12,206 nucleotides of DNA from Larix sibirica. Its lineage: Eukaryota; Streptophyta; Pinopsida; Pinales; Pinaceae. Both the position numbers and the translations under genes were made by a program. The stretch spans positions 7,857 through 20,062 of the forward strand of contig NWUY0300103150.1 of assembly GCA_004151065.3 (NCBI GenBank). The letters are read 5' to 3'. Every line of letters begins with the position of its first letter. Within the stretch, counting starts at the first letter, position 1. The notes beneath the pieces were generated by a model. That model was given only the letters and a program-made list of their open reading frames with translations. It searched no databases and was not told the DNA's origin. Below, piece after piece: positions 1 to 10,689 of the stretch.

Positions 1-4
1 TATG

Positions 5-62
5 TTTGATCATTTGATGACAATGTTATAAGTTTTGATCATTTGATGACAATGTTATAAGT
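5..62. repeat. Perfect 29-bp direct repeat, two copies
   Basis: The 29-base unit at 5-33, starting TTTGATCATTTGATGACAAT and ending GTTATAAGT, is repeated without change at 34-62. The following 25 bases keep related words (GATGATTGATGTTATATG), so a more diverged third unit may follow. The array reaches almost to the left edge and may extend beyond it. No function is assigned. It could be a minisatellite-like part of an LTR element or a local replication-slippage product. Confidence 0.9.
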
Positions 63-178
63 TATATGCTAGATGATTGATGTTATATGTGTACTAAATG
101 GTTGATGCTTTAATGATCATCATTCATCCAGTAGTTAAATCTATGTTTTCTGCAGTTAATTCAGCATTCTACATATTT

Positions 179-203
179 TATATATATGTGTGTGTGCGCG
201 CGC
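179..203. repeat. Alternating pyrimidine-purine tract (TA/TG/CG)
   Basis: Twenty-five bases alternate strictly between pyrimidine and purine, passing from TA through TG to CG dinucleotides. Such compound microsatellites are prone to length change, and the TG/CG part is the classic type of sequence able to adopt left-handed Z-DNA under torsion. The base pattern is seen directly. Any structural role is inference. Confidence 0.8.
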
Positions 204-540
204 TCGCATCAAAATATATTAAAAAAGTATTATATAAAAAAAACCTCTCCCAAAAGCTTTTTGAAAATTGTGCTTCTTGCTCCCACTCCCTGCTCCCAAC
301 AGCCTTGGTATAGAGAAGACATGTTGGCATGTTGATTGCAACTCCAACAATCTAATGGGTAGACAACTTCAACAAGTTCTTCATCAACCTTGAGGTAAAG
401 GACTCTAAGGAAACACCTTGCATTAATGTTTGTTTCCAATCTCTCTCCTCATCTCCACTACAAGCTAGATCTTCTCAACATCATTTCTCTTGAGCAAGCT
501 TTTCATGTTGCCTTGAAATAAGAAACCAAGGCCCAAAATT

Positions 541-565
541 AAAAATTTAAATTTAAATTTAAATA
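541..565. repeat. Low-complexity (AAATTT)n tract
   Basis: A short AT-only run with period 6 (AAATTT repeated about three times) lies just upstream of the Gag-like segment. It falls where a Gag reading frame would be expected to continue, so it may be a slippage expansion inside the dead element. Confidence 0.7.
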
Positions 566-603
566 AAAGTGCCTTCCAAGCTGACTCATTAGCAACAATC
601 AAT

Positions 604-930
604 ATGATCTGTGTACTTCTCTCTTCATCTTTTGTCCCTGCAACTAGTGAGCAACATAACAATGAGCCTACCAAAAGATATAGGAATCAATGCACCTATC
701 ATAAAAAATCTGATCACTCAAATCATGAATGTCTTGTTTTGCAAGCAAAGAAGACCAAAGCTCAATTTTATGAATTGCAAAGACTAATAACAATAAGGAA
801 ATATAAATATCAAATCCCATCCTTTCAAATCCTTAAATCATTCTCACAGCTAAGGACTAATCTACAAGCGATCAAGAAGCTCTCCAATGATGGTTGTCAA
901 ATCAAGACAAGTTGGATCAGTGATCATTGA
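604..930 (+). pseudogene. Gag C-terminal fragment with a CX2HX4HX4C zinc knuckle
   Basis: The 108-codon open stretch carries QCTYHKKSDHSNHEC at residues 29-43 (C30, H33, H38, C43; bases 691-732). The spacing is exactly C-X2-H-X4-H-X4-C, followed by a Leu-Gln-Lys-rich stretch. Ty3/gypsy Gag proteins of plants often have a C-x2-H-x(3-4)-H-x4-C knuckle followed by such a charged helix, which helps package element RNA. The listed ATG need not be a true start; upstream bases 300-600 may hold more Gag coding sequence but are interrupted. The frame ends at 928-930, and the protease frame starts just before, offset by one base. The assignment rests on the motif and the following protease. Confidence 0.6.
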
Positions 931-1240
931 AAATGGTAGTCAGGAGAACCCAGTTTATTAGCATTTAGTGTGCATCTAGTGTTCACATTACAACATCCTA
1001 TCACCGTATCCCAAGTCCAACCCATACCACCTTCGATGGGTCAAGGAAGTGAGACAACCAACATTTGTCAATCATAAGTGCTCAGTAACTTTTGACATAG
1101 ATCCTTTTGTATACACCATTGACTATGATTCCATGTCTATCAATTGTTGCAACATCATTCTTGGCACTCCTTACAAGTAAAATCACAACACAATCTACAA
1201 CAGCTTCCACAAGACCTGTCGACTGCAAAAGAATGCTAAA
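908..1240 (+). pseudogene. Retropepsin-like aspartic protease domain of Ty3/gypsy type, with stops
   Basis: Read in one frame from 908, the stretch has VIIENGSQEN at 920-949, where functional enzymes have a hydrophobic-D-[SG]-G/GS active-site loop with the catalytic Asp. Then come a Y-H-L-R-W segment at 1025-1039, a VTFDID strand, and an I-I-L-G-T-P motif at 1154-1171, the usual end of the domain. Stops TAG at 959 and 977 and TAA at 1178 break it, and the expected catalytic D is E or N here. Weak similarity continues to about 1240 in the same frame. The enzyme normally cuts Gag-Pol. This copy cannot work. Confidence 0.6.
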
Positions 1241-1330
1241 GTATACAAACTTGCCTTTGCCTCGTTTAATCCCTTGTCATTTGCAAGGACAGCTATCAAG
1301 AACGCCAAACTCCATAAATTAAAGAGTTTT

Positions 1331-1960
1331 TATTCTTACCCAATGCTTACTCCTCCCTACCTGCAATGGCCTACAAAGACAAACACATATGAAATAAATG
1401 CTTTGCAGGGTTCATGTTTCAACAAGGAGGAGCACTTCCATGCACCTAGCTACATCTCTAATCTTCATCTATCCCATCTTGATTCAAAGAATAATTCACT
1501 CAACTCGTTGCCCACACAAGCAGCAACTATGAAGCAGAACCAGCTACACCCTTCTAAATTCAACACCATTTGTGGAGTTCCTCCAGTTCACTCTTCACCT
1601 CAACCCAAATGAATGGAAGCAATATCTCATGCACAAGTGCTTCAACAAAATACTATAACTTCAGTTCTTCGGCAGGGAGGACACATTCGACCATTTTCTA
1701 CTCTAAGCCTTTTCAGATTGACAGAGTGTTTTGCACCTGGTTCAAGCACTCCACCTCCAGAAGATGTTTTTTTGGTAATCCTAATATCAGAAGACACATG
1801 GATCCTATGGCTGATCCTGATCCTGCAGCAACCAGATAGAGGCTGACTCCCAAGGATAAAGGCCCTCCTCCCAAAGCAAATACGATCCCTGTAGCTGCAT
1901 CATATGACTCTATGCTCCAGCCAGTTATGAGGCAAGCATATGCTACTAGTTTTTATAACA
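1331..1960 (+). other. Unrecognised interrupted open stretch, possible continuation of the retroelement
   Basis: Overlapping short open frames on the plus strand cover most of this region (1274-1612, 1570-1839, 1613-1846). The 1570 frame gives a readable segment with NPNIRRHMDPMADPDPAATR at its end. After a stop, the same frame continues with a lysine- and proline-rich stretch and MLQPVMRQAYATSFYNMSEA to about 1975. The frame looks more protein-like than chance, but I recognise no domain. It may be a diverged part of the Ty3/gypsy element or another captured sequence. Confidence 0.3.
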
Positions 1961-1975
1961 TGTCAGAAGCTGGAT

Positions 1976-2792
<817 letters not shown>

Positions 2793-3724
2793 CTACCAAC
2801 TCCTTCAGAAAAACATCGATAGGTCAGCAATGCTCAATTGTACACGTGAGTTGCATAGCCTGAACATTATTTTACTCATTAATGCCCATAATTGCAAGTT
2901 ATACAACACAAAAAGTTATTCAAATAAATTTCACTATCAAATAAACTTCAACATCATTTGACAAAAAGACCTACAATATTTATTTGAAGAACAAAGCAAA
3001 CTTGAGCAAAACTTCCCAAGTAGACAGATATATATCAATTATCCCTTTACTCCATCTTAGATTTTAGCCGATTCCTAAAATAATGTCCTAGATATTTTTC
3101 AGGTATCTGGATTATATAAAACAATGAGCAAGGTGTATTCTATCATTCTATTCGTATCCACTGTCATTTCACTATATATAGAGAGATTTCCTCCAAGATA
3201 ATAAACTATTTTTTAGCTTAAATGTATTACTTCAATTGGTATAAGCTTGTTGTTTCCACTAACTTGGAACGCATTTGCTGTGACTTAAAATTTTCTTAAA
3301 TGTGCAACAGATGTTAGAATAATGGAACCCATCTGGAAAAAAGAAACTGAAAACTAAATAAATAATACAGCATATTTCTAATGACATTGGAGACTTGCGC
3401 TGACACATTCTACGGAAGGTTTAAAACAGATACAACCAAAGTCAATGATCAAGACAAATCTGCAATTATTAGATTACCAGCTACTCTTACCATTATAAGG
3501 TTTCCCATAAAATTTTACATTCGAGAATCTACCCAACCCTATGCCAAAAAACATAATGGATAGAAGATTTTGACAATCAATCGCCAAGTCCCTCACCTAT
3601 TTCATATGATAACCCCAAGAAGTCTATAACTGATGACTAGTGCGAAAGCAATAATAATTATGTCATCGCAGCAAATCTAAATCAAGAGACGCCTAAGAAA
3701 CCCATGTCTGGAACAAATTCCACC

Positions 3725-4364
3725 AAACACCTAAACTATTGTGAGCCACAACATGAATCAATTGTAGTCGACTCAATCATGACATGAATCGACTGGTAGT
3801 TATTTCAATTTTCAAAAGAGAGGTAGGCTTGTTTCTTATGTAGAGCAGACTGAAATGCAGGCATATCCTATAAGATTTGTCCAGATGAAAAGATGTTAAA
3901 CATTGCCCCCCGAAAAACATACTACATTGACTCGTCCAATCTTTTGGCTAGAGGTCATGCTATTTGTTGGCATGTTTTTACATAATTTACGACTACTTAT
4001 CATACACTCGCAAGTTACGGTATTCAATGCATATCTCCCTAAACTACTGTAACCAACGACATGAATTAACCGAAGCCAGTTCAAACACCTAAACTACTAA
4101 AACCTATGACATGAATTAACTGTAGTTATTTCAAACCAGAGGTAAGCTTGCTTCTTATGTGGAGCTGACTGAAATGGGGCATGCCCTATAAGATTTCTCC
4201 ACATGCAAATATATGGAGAACAGCCCCCTAAGAAACATACTGCATTGACTTGCCCAATCATATGGCAATAAGTCATGCATCTGCTGGCATGTCACAAAAT
4301 GCATAAACCCTCTATGTGCAATATCACACAATCACAAGTTACAGTGTTCAACGCATGATCTCCG
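3725..4364. repeat. Diverged tandem duplication inside intron 1, unit about 280-315 bp
   Basis: Copy A (3725-4040) and copy B (4083-4364) share a series of blocks in the same order: AAACACCTAAACTA at the head, then GACATGAAT, TAGTTATTTCAA, GAGGTA-GCTTG-TTCTTATGT, CCTATAAGATTT, CATACT-CATTGACT, GTTGGCATG or GCTGGCATG, and CACAAGTTAC- or CGCAAGTTAC-type sequence before a TCTCC end. Between them (4034-4085) lies an extra copy of the head only, and copy A also has a second CATGAAT-GTAGTTATTTCAA unit. The copies differ at many positions, so the duplication is old. The class of the repeat is unknown to me, and no terminal repeats or tail were identified. Confidence 0.75.
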
Positions 4365-4480
4365 CCCCCCACCTCCCTCCTCCGGCCTTGAATGTGACTC
4401 GTTTGGGTTTCTGCTTTATACTAAAGGAGAAGGATAGTTTAAGCAGCCGGTGAAATCCTAAAGCCATTGTGGGAAAGTTG

Positions 4481-4809
4481 GTGCCTAATAAGCACAGAGT
4501 TGTGTTTAAGACATGGGCTTTGCCGGCTCGAAATCAAAATAAAATGTACATAAACTTGAATCCCTAGAATCTAAAACTGTCACTCTATACCTATGACACC
4601 GAAAAACGTAACCAGCTCTGTTCCGCTGACTGAATAACTAATAAAGAGCTAGAAACTGGCATAATGCCAGAGAATAAGCTTTTAAAAATGTCAACTTTCA
4701 TCTCACCCTGTCATGTTTTTTGTTCCCGTTTGGACCTCACAAGCGGCCATTCCCGACCTCACGAGCCATGGTAAGAACAGACGTGCCTAATAAGCATAGA
4801 ATTATGTTT
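4481..4809. repeat. Pair of related 27-bp blocks in intron 1
   Basis: Bases 4481-4507 and 4783-4809 are both GTGCCTAATAAGCA-type 27-mers that differ at only three sites, all transitions (C/T, G/A, G/A). Weaker likeness extends about 20 bases upstream (GCCAT-GT-G-AA). This could be a short interspersed element present twice. A sequence like a pol III B box (GGCTCGAAATC) follows the first copy but not the second, so the SINE idea is weak. Confidence 0.5.
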
Positions 4810-5023
4810 CAATCCTGAGCTTCCAGAAACATCAAATTGGGGAGCCAGAGCCACAACAACGCTGACTGCCTTGGGAATTGGGTTATCCACATTTTCTCGC
4901 ACTGAACCTAGAATGTTCTGACAGATTTTTTTTTTTAAATGGCTAAGTTGAATAAACTATTATCTATGAGGTCCATGTATCAAGTTTAAACCAAAAAGCT
5001 AGCAGATGCCCACCGATAACTTA

Positions 5024-5800
<777 letters not shown>

Positions 5801-6300
5801 CATGGTTTTTTTTTGTGGTCGAACATTTTATATTGTTATTTTCAATTATTAACCATACTGGTATCAAATTTAAAACAAAATTACAAACATAAAATTATTA
5901 TTTTATATCACGACAGTCGCTGCTGCCTCACTAGTCTAGTTCTTCCAATCTTCATCGCTTCCCAACTCAAGAGGGCTGTTATTTTGGACAAGAAAAACCG
6001 CCCACAAGGTGTTAAAGATCCGAGGCAATTGATGGGCCAAGGGAGGTGTATTTGAGGAAGTAGTTTATTGGTTTACATGGCTTTACTCGTGTTTTAATAT
6101 TTTATTCATCTTAAATCTCGATTTATTAAACATTAAGAGGGATTCAATTTCTTCATGTATCTTAAATTTCTTGAGGTTTAATTTTTTTATTTTATAAGTT
6201 AACCTAGAATTTTTTAATTACTTTTTTATTTTGTGAGTTATTTTTTAATAATTACTTTTTAATTTTGGTAATGTAACCTTATGTTATGTTACATTACGTT
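5801..6300. other. AT-rich spacer between the decarboxylase promoter and the LINE
   Basis: No gene is seen. The right half is mostly T-rich and contains a diverged tandem pair, TTTTTTATTTT-(A/G)T(A/G)AGTTA...ATTAC at 6183-6221 and 6222-6255, followed by the inverted repeat at 6268-6297. Such AT-rich DNA could be distal promoter, matrix-attachment-like sequence or the remains of a small element. A 106-codon open frame on the plus strand (5735-6055) overlaps the promoter and has no recognisable content. Confidence 0.5.
6268..6297. repeat. Perfect 10-bp inverted repeat with 10-base loop
   Basis: GTAATGTAAC (6268-6277) and GTTACATTAC (6288-6297) are exact reverse complements separated by CTTATGTTAT. 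Neither a T-run terminator nor flanking target duplication is apparent. It could be a hairpin, a dyad binding site, or the tip of a small inverted-repeat element. Confidence 0.7.
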
Positions 6301-6900
6301 ATGCGACAACATCTCCTCCATATTGGGATATAGAGCACCTTGCTCCATGCAATAAGATTGTTCATGTTGTTGGTCCAAGGATATGTATATTTGGAAGATA
6401 TATTGATTTTGATTAGTGGATTTAAACATGAGAAATGAGGTGAGGGCCTTGAAGTGATGGAGGCTAGGATTTGTAAATTGGTTCGTTAATAGAGGCGATA
6501 GTTTAACTAGCCCATCATCCAAGCATTAATCATGTTGTACCAGGGTTTATTGTATTATTTGCAGTTAGAATAAGTAATGGTAATGATTTGTCGTAGAGGA
6601 GTGGTTTCTTAGGGTTTCCTTCCCTGTCTTATCCTATAAACGCTTTTGCATGGAGGGAATCATGGCAAAATGCCATAGCAGTGATAGATGAAAATGGGGC
6701 CTATCAAATCGATTTGCAGAACTCGAGTAAATAAATGCCCGAAGAGAAAAAAAGGTTTGGAGACAAAAGGTTTTGTGTTCTCATATATGAACCTGGGTAA
6801 TGATGAGGGGGTCAGAGTTTATAGTGGATCATGTCTCACTTGAGAGATTGATGACAGTTCTAGTTAGAATATCCTTCCAATCAAGGTGAAGTTGGTGAAC
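6301..6900. other. Region without recognisable gene; possible LINE 5' part
   Basis: Both strands are broken by frequent stops. The composition shifts here from T-rich to the G- and A-richer plus strand that typifies the LINE that follows, so the 5' untranslated region of that element may begin somewhere in this interval. No target-site duplication, promoter or other boundary could be placed by eye. Confidence 0.3.
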
Positions 6901-6942
6901 AATGATGGGGTGGTAAGGAGGACCTCACCTCCACTATAGTCC

Positions 6943-7152
6943 ATGAACATTGTCGAAGTTGGTCACACAGTGCCTGAGGTGGTGGACTTTAGCATTTTAG
7001 AATCATCTCATAAAGATAACGAGTGTCGGGTTTTATCAAATCAGTATATCCCTAAAATTGTGCCTAAGGTGAGAGAGAAGGTCGAGGGCTCACAAAGCGT
7101 GGAGGCATGTGTGGTAAAGAGAGGGAGAAGGAAGCCTAAGTGTGTAAAGTGA
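6943..7152 (+). pseudogene. Unrecognised 69-codon frame at the 5' side of the LINE
   Basis: The frame starts MNIVEVGHTVPEVVDFSILE and ends with a strongly basic VVKRGRRKPKCVK. It lies before the DUF4283-like part of ORF1. Basic tails of this kind are commonly found near the C-terminus of ORF1 or Gag-like proteins, so it may be the N-terminal part of this ORF1 or a piece of a second, older element. I recognise no domain. It may also be a chance frame. Confidence 0.3.
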
Positions 7153-7199
7153 AGAATAGAAGGAATGAAATTGATATTGGGTTAGGATGTGATGATGGA

Positions 7200-8170
7200 T
7201 CAAGTACAACGCTATTGATATTATGCTCCTATTTTCATTTTACTAGCTAGGGTTTGGATAACTTTTTGTTTTTCAGTTGCCAAATGATAAAGAAAACATC
7301 CTTGAAGGGAAATAATATTGAGATAGTTCCATTTTGTCCTACAAAATATAGACTCCATTGGTTGATCTAATTAATCATTCAAATGTTATGGGTGAACTTG
7401 TGTTCTCTTCCCCTATAGTTGTGGTTAGAGAGGACCTTAACCTTGATAGGAAATAGACTAGGTAAGCTGTTGGATATATATGAAAAAAAAGTGTTCCCTA
7501 GATAGGGCTTCTATGGTTAAGATTTGTGTGGAAATGAACCTACGAGATGACTTATCTGAAGGTATTGATATCCATGTGGGTAATCATTCATATCAACGAT
7601 GGATTATGTAAAGATCCCTTTTAGGTGCTCTATATGTCATATGTATGGCCACCTTAGGTGAGCATGCCCTACAAAGGATATGCTTGATGAGATCAAAGAT
7701 GTAGATGAAAAATGGAGGATGTGGACATGTGCACATTTGGCTAGAGGAGGACAATTTAAAGGGATCTAATCCCTCTCTGTTGAAATGTAAATCAATCTAT
7801 GAAGAATCTACTCTAGTGATTGTTGAAAAAAATATTACAAGGCATAGGTAGAGCCAAAGTTCTGGCCACCAATGTTGAAAAAAGAGAAAATGGGGAGCTT
7901 GAGTCATAGTAGAATTGTCAAGTCAGAGGTTTTCTTGGTGGCCCCCCTCCCTCTTCCCAAAAGAAGCCCTTAACCTTTGTGGATATTATTAATATGAAGA
8001 AATCCAACAAGAAAAAGAAAATAAAAACCATAGGAGCCCCCTCCACTAGTGAATTTGACACCTTAGATGATCAAAAGGAGTTAAAAGAGGTGGAATATTT
8101 TATTCTAGAGCAAGATATCCCTCTTAAAGGTGTGGCATTTGGAAATGGGGTTAAAGGTTCCAAAAACTAG
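7200..8170 (+). pseudogene. LINE ORF1 remnant: DUF4283-like domain, CCHC zinc knuckle, basic tail
   Basis: Segments typical of plant LINE ORF1 appear in order but in shifting frames. LFVFQLPNDKENILEGK (7262-7312) matches the core of DUF4283, an RNA-binding domain. MVKICVEMNLRDDLSEGIDI (about 7513-7572) matches the end of that domain. Then IPFRCSICHMYGHLR-stop-AC at about 7613-7663 is an exact C-X2-C-X4-H-X4-C knuckle with a TGA in the fourth spacer. A lysine-rich tail follows (7979-8170, MKKSNKKKKIKTIGA). ORF1 proteins bind element RNA and chaperone it. A one-base shift separates the DUF4283 end from the knuckle frame. Stops make this a pseudogene. Confidence 0.75.
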
Positions 8171-8531
8171 CGAGGGTTTTCAGTCTTAAGTAATTGGAAG
8201 CTCTTTTGTGAAGGGGAAAATTATCATTCCAAAGAAGAAGGAATTTGAATCCACAAGTAGTATTAGTACCATGTACATCAAATGAAGATTTTAATTCTAT
8301 TGGAAGTAAAAAATACCATATAGGATCAACTATGAAAAAGGGCATAGTAATAGAGGATGAGGGAGTAGAAGGAGGTGTAGGCATGGATCAAAATTAAGGC
8401 TAGGTTGGTCTTGGAAGGAAATCTTACCTTTCCCAAGCAAAGAAACGAGTTGACAAAGAAGTTTTATTTGGTAAACAAATTACTATTCAAGAGGCTCTTA
8501 AAGCAAACAAAACCCAATACAAGGGTTCAAA
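8171..8531 (+). other. ORF1-ORF2 junction region of the LINE, no clear domain
   Basis: This stretch has stops in all frames. The 8405-8614 open frame (MVLEGNLTFPKQRNELTKKF) overlaps the start of the endonuclease frame and probably holds the diverged end of ORF1 or the inter-ORF linker. Nothing further is recognised. Confidence 0.4.
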
Positions 8532-9247
8532 ATGGTTGTGCTCACTTACAATATAAGAGGCTTGGAGAGTTCCTACAAAAGAAACTCCTTGAAGACAATA
8601 GTTGCAATAAATAAACTCAAGGTGATGTTGACTTTGGAAACTATCATGAAGGTTAGTAAGGTAAAAGACATGTTAATGTCTACCTTTTCTAGGTGGAGTT
8701 TCAAAGCTCTTAGTGCATAGGGGAAATCTAGGGGTCTAGTGGTAGGATGGTATAAGACTCTACTCTTCAAGAGTGTAAACTTTTTTTCAAAAATCCATTT
8801 GTATCTAGATTTAGTTTACAATATTTTTAATGTCTATGGTCCCTTCTTGGCTAGGGAACTTTTTGGGAGTCCCTTTTTTGGAATTTAGAACTGAGGAGGA
8901 ATATTGTACACGTGGGAGGATATATGAATTTCATATTGAGACAAGGAGAAATGTGGGGGAAGTTGGAATGATGGGCCCTTTAGTATAGTTTTTCCTTTAG
9001 AAGATTGAGGACAAAGGGTGTTTGTGATATAGAGCCACTAATTTTGAAACCAACTTGGAGGAATAATAAGGTGGGGGTTAAGGCAATATCCAAGACACTT
9101 GTTGCTAAACAATTAGAGGATAGTCCTGGGAACATTAGATCATGGATAGGAGAAGGTGAACCTTCTGATCAAGTTCCTATATTTCTTCAAGTGGGGGATA
9201 TTGTTCCAAAACCCCTAGGTCCCTTCAAGTTAAACTCTGTTGGTTAA
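8532..9247 (+). pseudogene. LINE ORF2, apurinic-type (EEP) endonuclease domain
   Basis: Read through a TAG at 8718, the first frame gives VVLTYNIRGLESSYKRNS (motif with the metal-binding Asn), LTLETIMK (catalytic Glu, usually QETK), GKSRGLVVGW and FNVYGPFLARE. After a frameshift near 8880 the second frame gives GGYMNFILRQGE at 8915-8950, where the family has GGDFN, then DIEPLILKPTW and SDQVPIFL at 9164-9187, where the family has SDHxPI. The domain nicks target DNA to prime reverse transcription. The usual catalytic Asp is Tyr and the usual His is Gln, and stops and a frameshift break the frame, so it is inactive. The ATG at 8532 may be the ORF2 start. Confidence 0.88.
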
Positions 9248-9903
9248 ATGACCTTGAGTTCAGAGAATTGGTTCAAAATGAATCGAGGCATATGGATCAT
9301 CACTTGGGGGATTCAATGATGTTTAAATTTAGTGATAATTTAAAGAGAACAAACAATAAAACTATCGAATGGGCAACGGCCAAATTCAAGGATTTAGAAG
9401 TGCATATTCAGATCTCGAAAGAGGATATAACAAATATCTTAAAATCCAATATGAATGGCACCTTTAGTGAAGAAAATAGGAAGGATCTAAATTTGAAGGA
9501 CGATGACAAAAAGGAACTGTTAGATCGAGAAGAAACAAAATAGAGGTAGAAGAGCGGAGCTACATGGAGAGCTCAAGGTGATGAAAATACTAAATTCTTT
9601 CACACCTATGCCAAAATGAGGAAAAATATAAACACTATCTGGAATATAGAGGATTAAAGGGGTGATCAGGTTCATAGATTCAAGGATATGGAAAAAGTAG
9701 GCAACAACCATGTTAATAATCTCCTGAAGGAGCCACCTAGTTATAGTATAGTAGAGATAGTTCATATGATAGCCTACTTCCAAATTTGGTGGCATTGTGA
9801 AAAAGTATCTATGGAGGAATTACAAGTAGTTATTGATTCTTTCCAAAAAGATAAGAGGTATGGACTGGATGGTTGGTCTATCAAATTTGCTGAAGGGTTC
9901 TAG
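9241..9903 (+). pseudogene. LINE ORF2, linker between endonuclease and reverse transcriptase
   Basis: One frame runs for 221 codons with internal stops at 9541, 9547 and 9655. It contains FSDNLKRTNNKTIEWATAKF, then QGDENTKFFHTYAKMRKN just after the stops, and ends with SFQKDKRYGLDGWSIKFAEG. The GDxNTKFFH segment and the K-x-P-G-P-D-G motif (here KRYGLDG) are hallmarks of plant LINE ORF2 directly before the polymerase fingers. The stretch matches in order and spacing. Shifting by one base near 9241 joins it to the endonuclease frame. Confidence 0.85.
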
Positions 9904-9970
9904 AGTCGATGGGCAAGGATTTATTAATGGTTGTGGACGAATATAGGTGCTCTAGTAAGGTTTCAAGGAT

Positions 9971-10681
9971 TTTAACTTTACCTTCTTGGTCATGATTCTG
10001 AAGAAAGATGTTCCTAAGTCTTTTAAATATTTTAGACCCATTTCTCTTTGTCATTCAATGTACAAGATTATTTCTAGGAGACTCAAGCACGTTCTAGTGT
10101 TCTATATGAGGTGAACAATTTGGATTTTTAGATGGTAGAAAAATTCATGAGGCTATTGGCGTAGATCAAGAAGTCCTGCACACTATAAAGGTAAAGAAGA
10201 AATCCTTCTTCATAATCAAACTCAACTTATTAAAGGCCTATGATAAGGTCAACTAGTCATATATTAGATTGATGGTGTTACATGTAGGCTTTCATGGTGA
10301 TTTTGTAAACTGGGTGGAGGATTGTTGCTCATGTGTGTCTTTCTCTCTGTTGAATAATGACTCTACTTCTCCCTTTTTCCAACCTTTAAGAGGTATCATG
10401 CAAGGTTGCCCATTTTCACCCTTCCTCTTTCTTCTTATAATCGAAGATTTAAGAAAATGTTTCTATGTGAAGGAAGGTTTGGAAGACTAAAAGGTGTCAA
10501 GCTAGGGTCTCATAACCCATCTATTGTTTATATTGATGATGTCTTACTATTTGGATATGGGTCCTCAAGGGATGTAAAAGATACTCATCATGCTTTAGAG
10601 TTGTATCGTATAGCTATATGGATGGAAGTGAATCAAATAAATATTTCATATTTTTTCATAAATCCATCAAAGCTCATATAA
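9971..10681 (+). pseudogene. LINE ORF2, reverse transcriptase core
   Basis: Three frames carry the polymerase motifs. In the first, PKSFKYFRPISLCHSMYKII (about 10013-10072). In the second, EQFGFLDGRKIHEAIG, then KLNLLKAYDKVN (motif A, 10218-10253) with a stop at 10254 where the family has Trp, then GIMQGCPFSPFLFLL (motif B, about 10392-10436). In the third, YIDDVLLF (motif C, 10529-10552) and the thumb start MEVNQINISYF. The enzyme would copy element RNA into DNA. Motif A normally has Asp where Asn (AAC, 10224-10226) now stands, removing a metal ligand; both Asp residues of motif C remain. Confidence 0.93.
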
Positions 10682-10689
10682 GAGCTTTC

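Larger units (their letters stand above)
604..1330 (+). mobile_element. Decayed Ty3/gypsy LTR-retrotransposon fragment (gag-protease part)
   Basis: Two hallmarks of a plant Ty3/gypsy polyprotein occur in the right order on the plus strand: a Gag zinc knuckle at 691-732 and, about 190 bases later, a retropepsin-like domain at 908-1180. They lie in different frames and contain in-frame stops, so the element is dead. No reverse transcriptase, integrase, LTR pair or primer-binding site was recognised nearby, so it is a fragment or its remainder has diverged beyond reading by eye. It lies antisense to the decarboxylase gene and either sits inside that gene's third intron or marks the point where the gene copy is cut off. 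Confidence 0.7.

Noticed and set aside
3381-3563. 60-codon plus-strand frame in intron 1
   Set aside because: There is no motif, it is short, and it lies inside an intron fixed by homology on both sides.
4475-4540. tRNA-derived SINE with a pol III B box
   Set aside because: GGCTCGAAATC only partly matches a B box, no good A box was found at the right distance, and the second related block lacks the B-box-like part.
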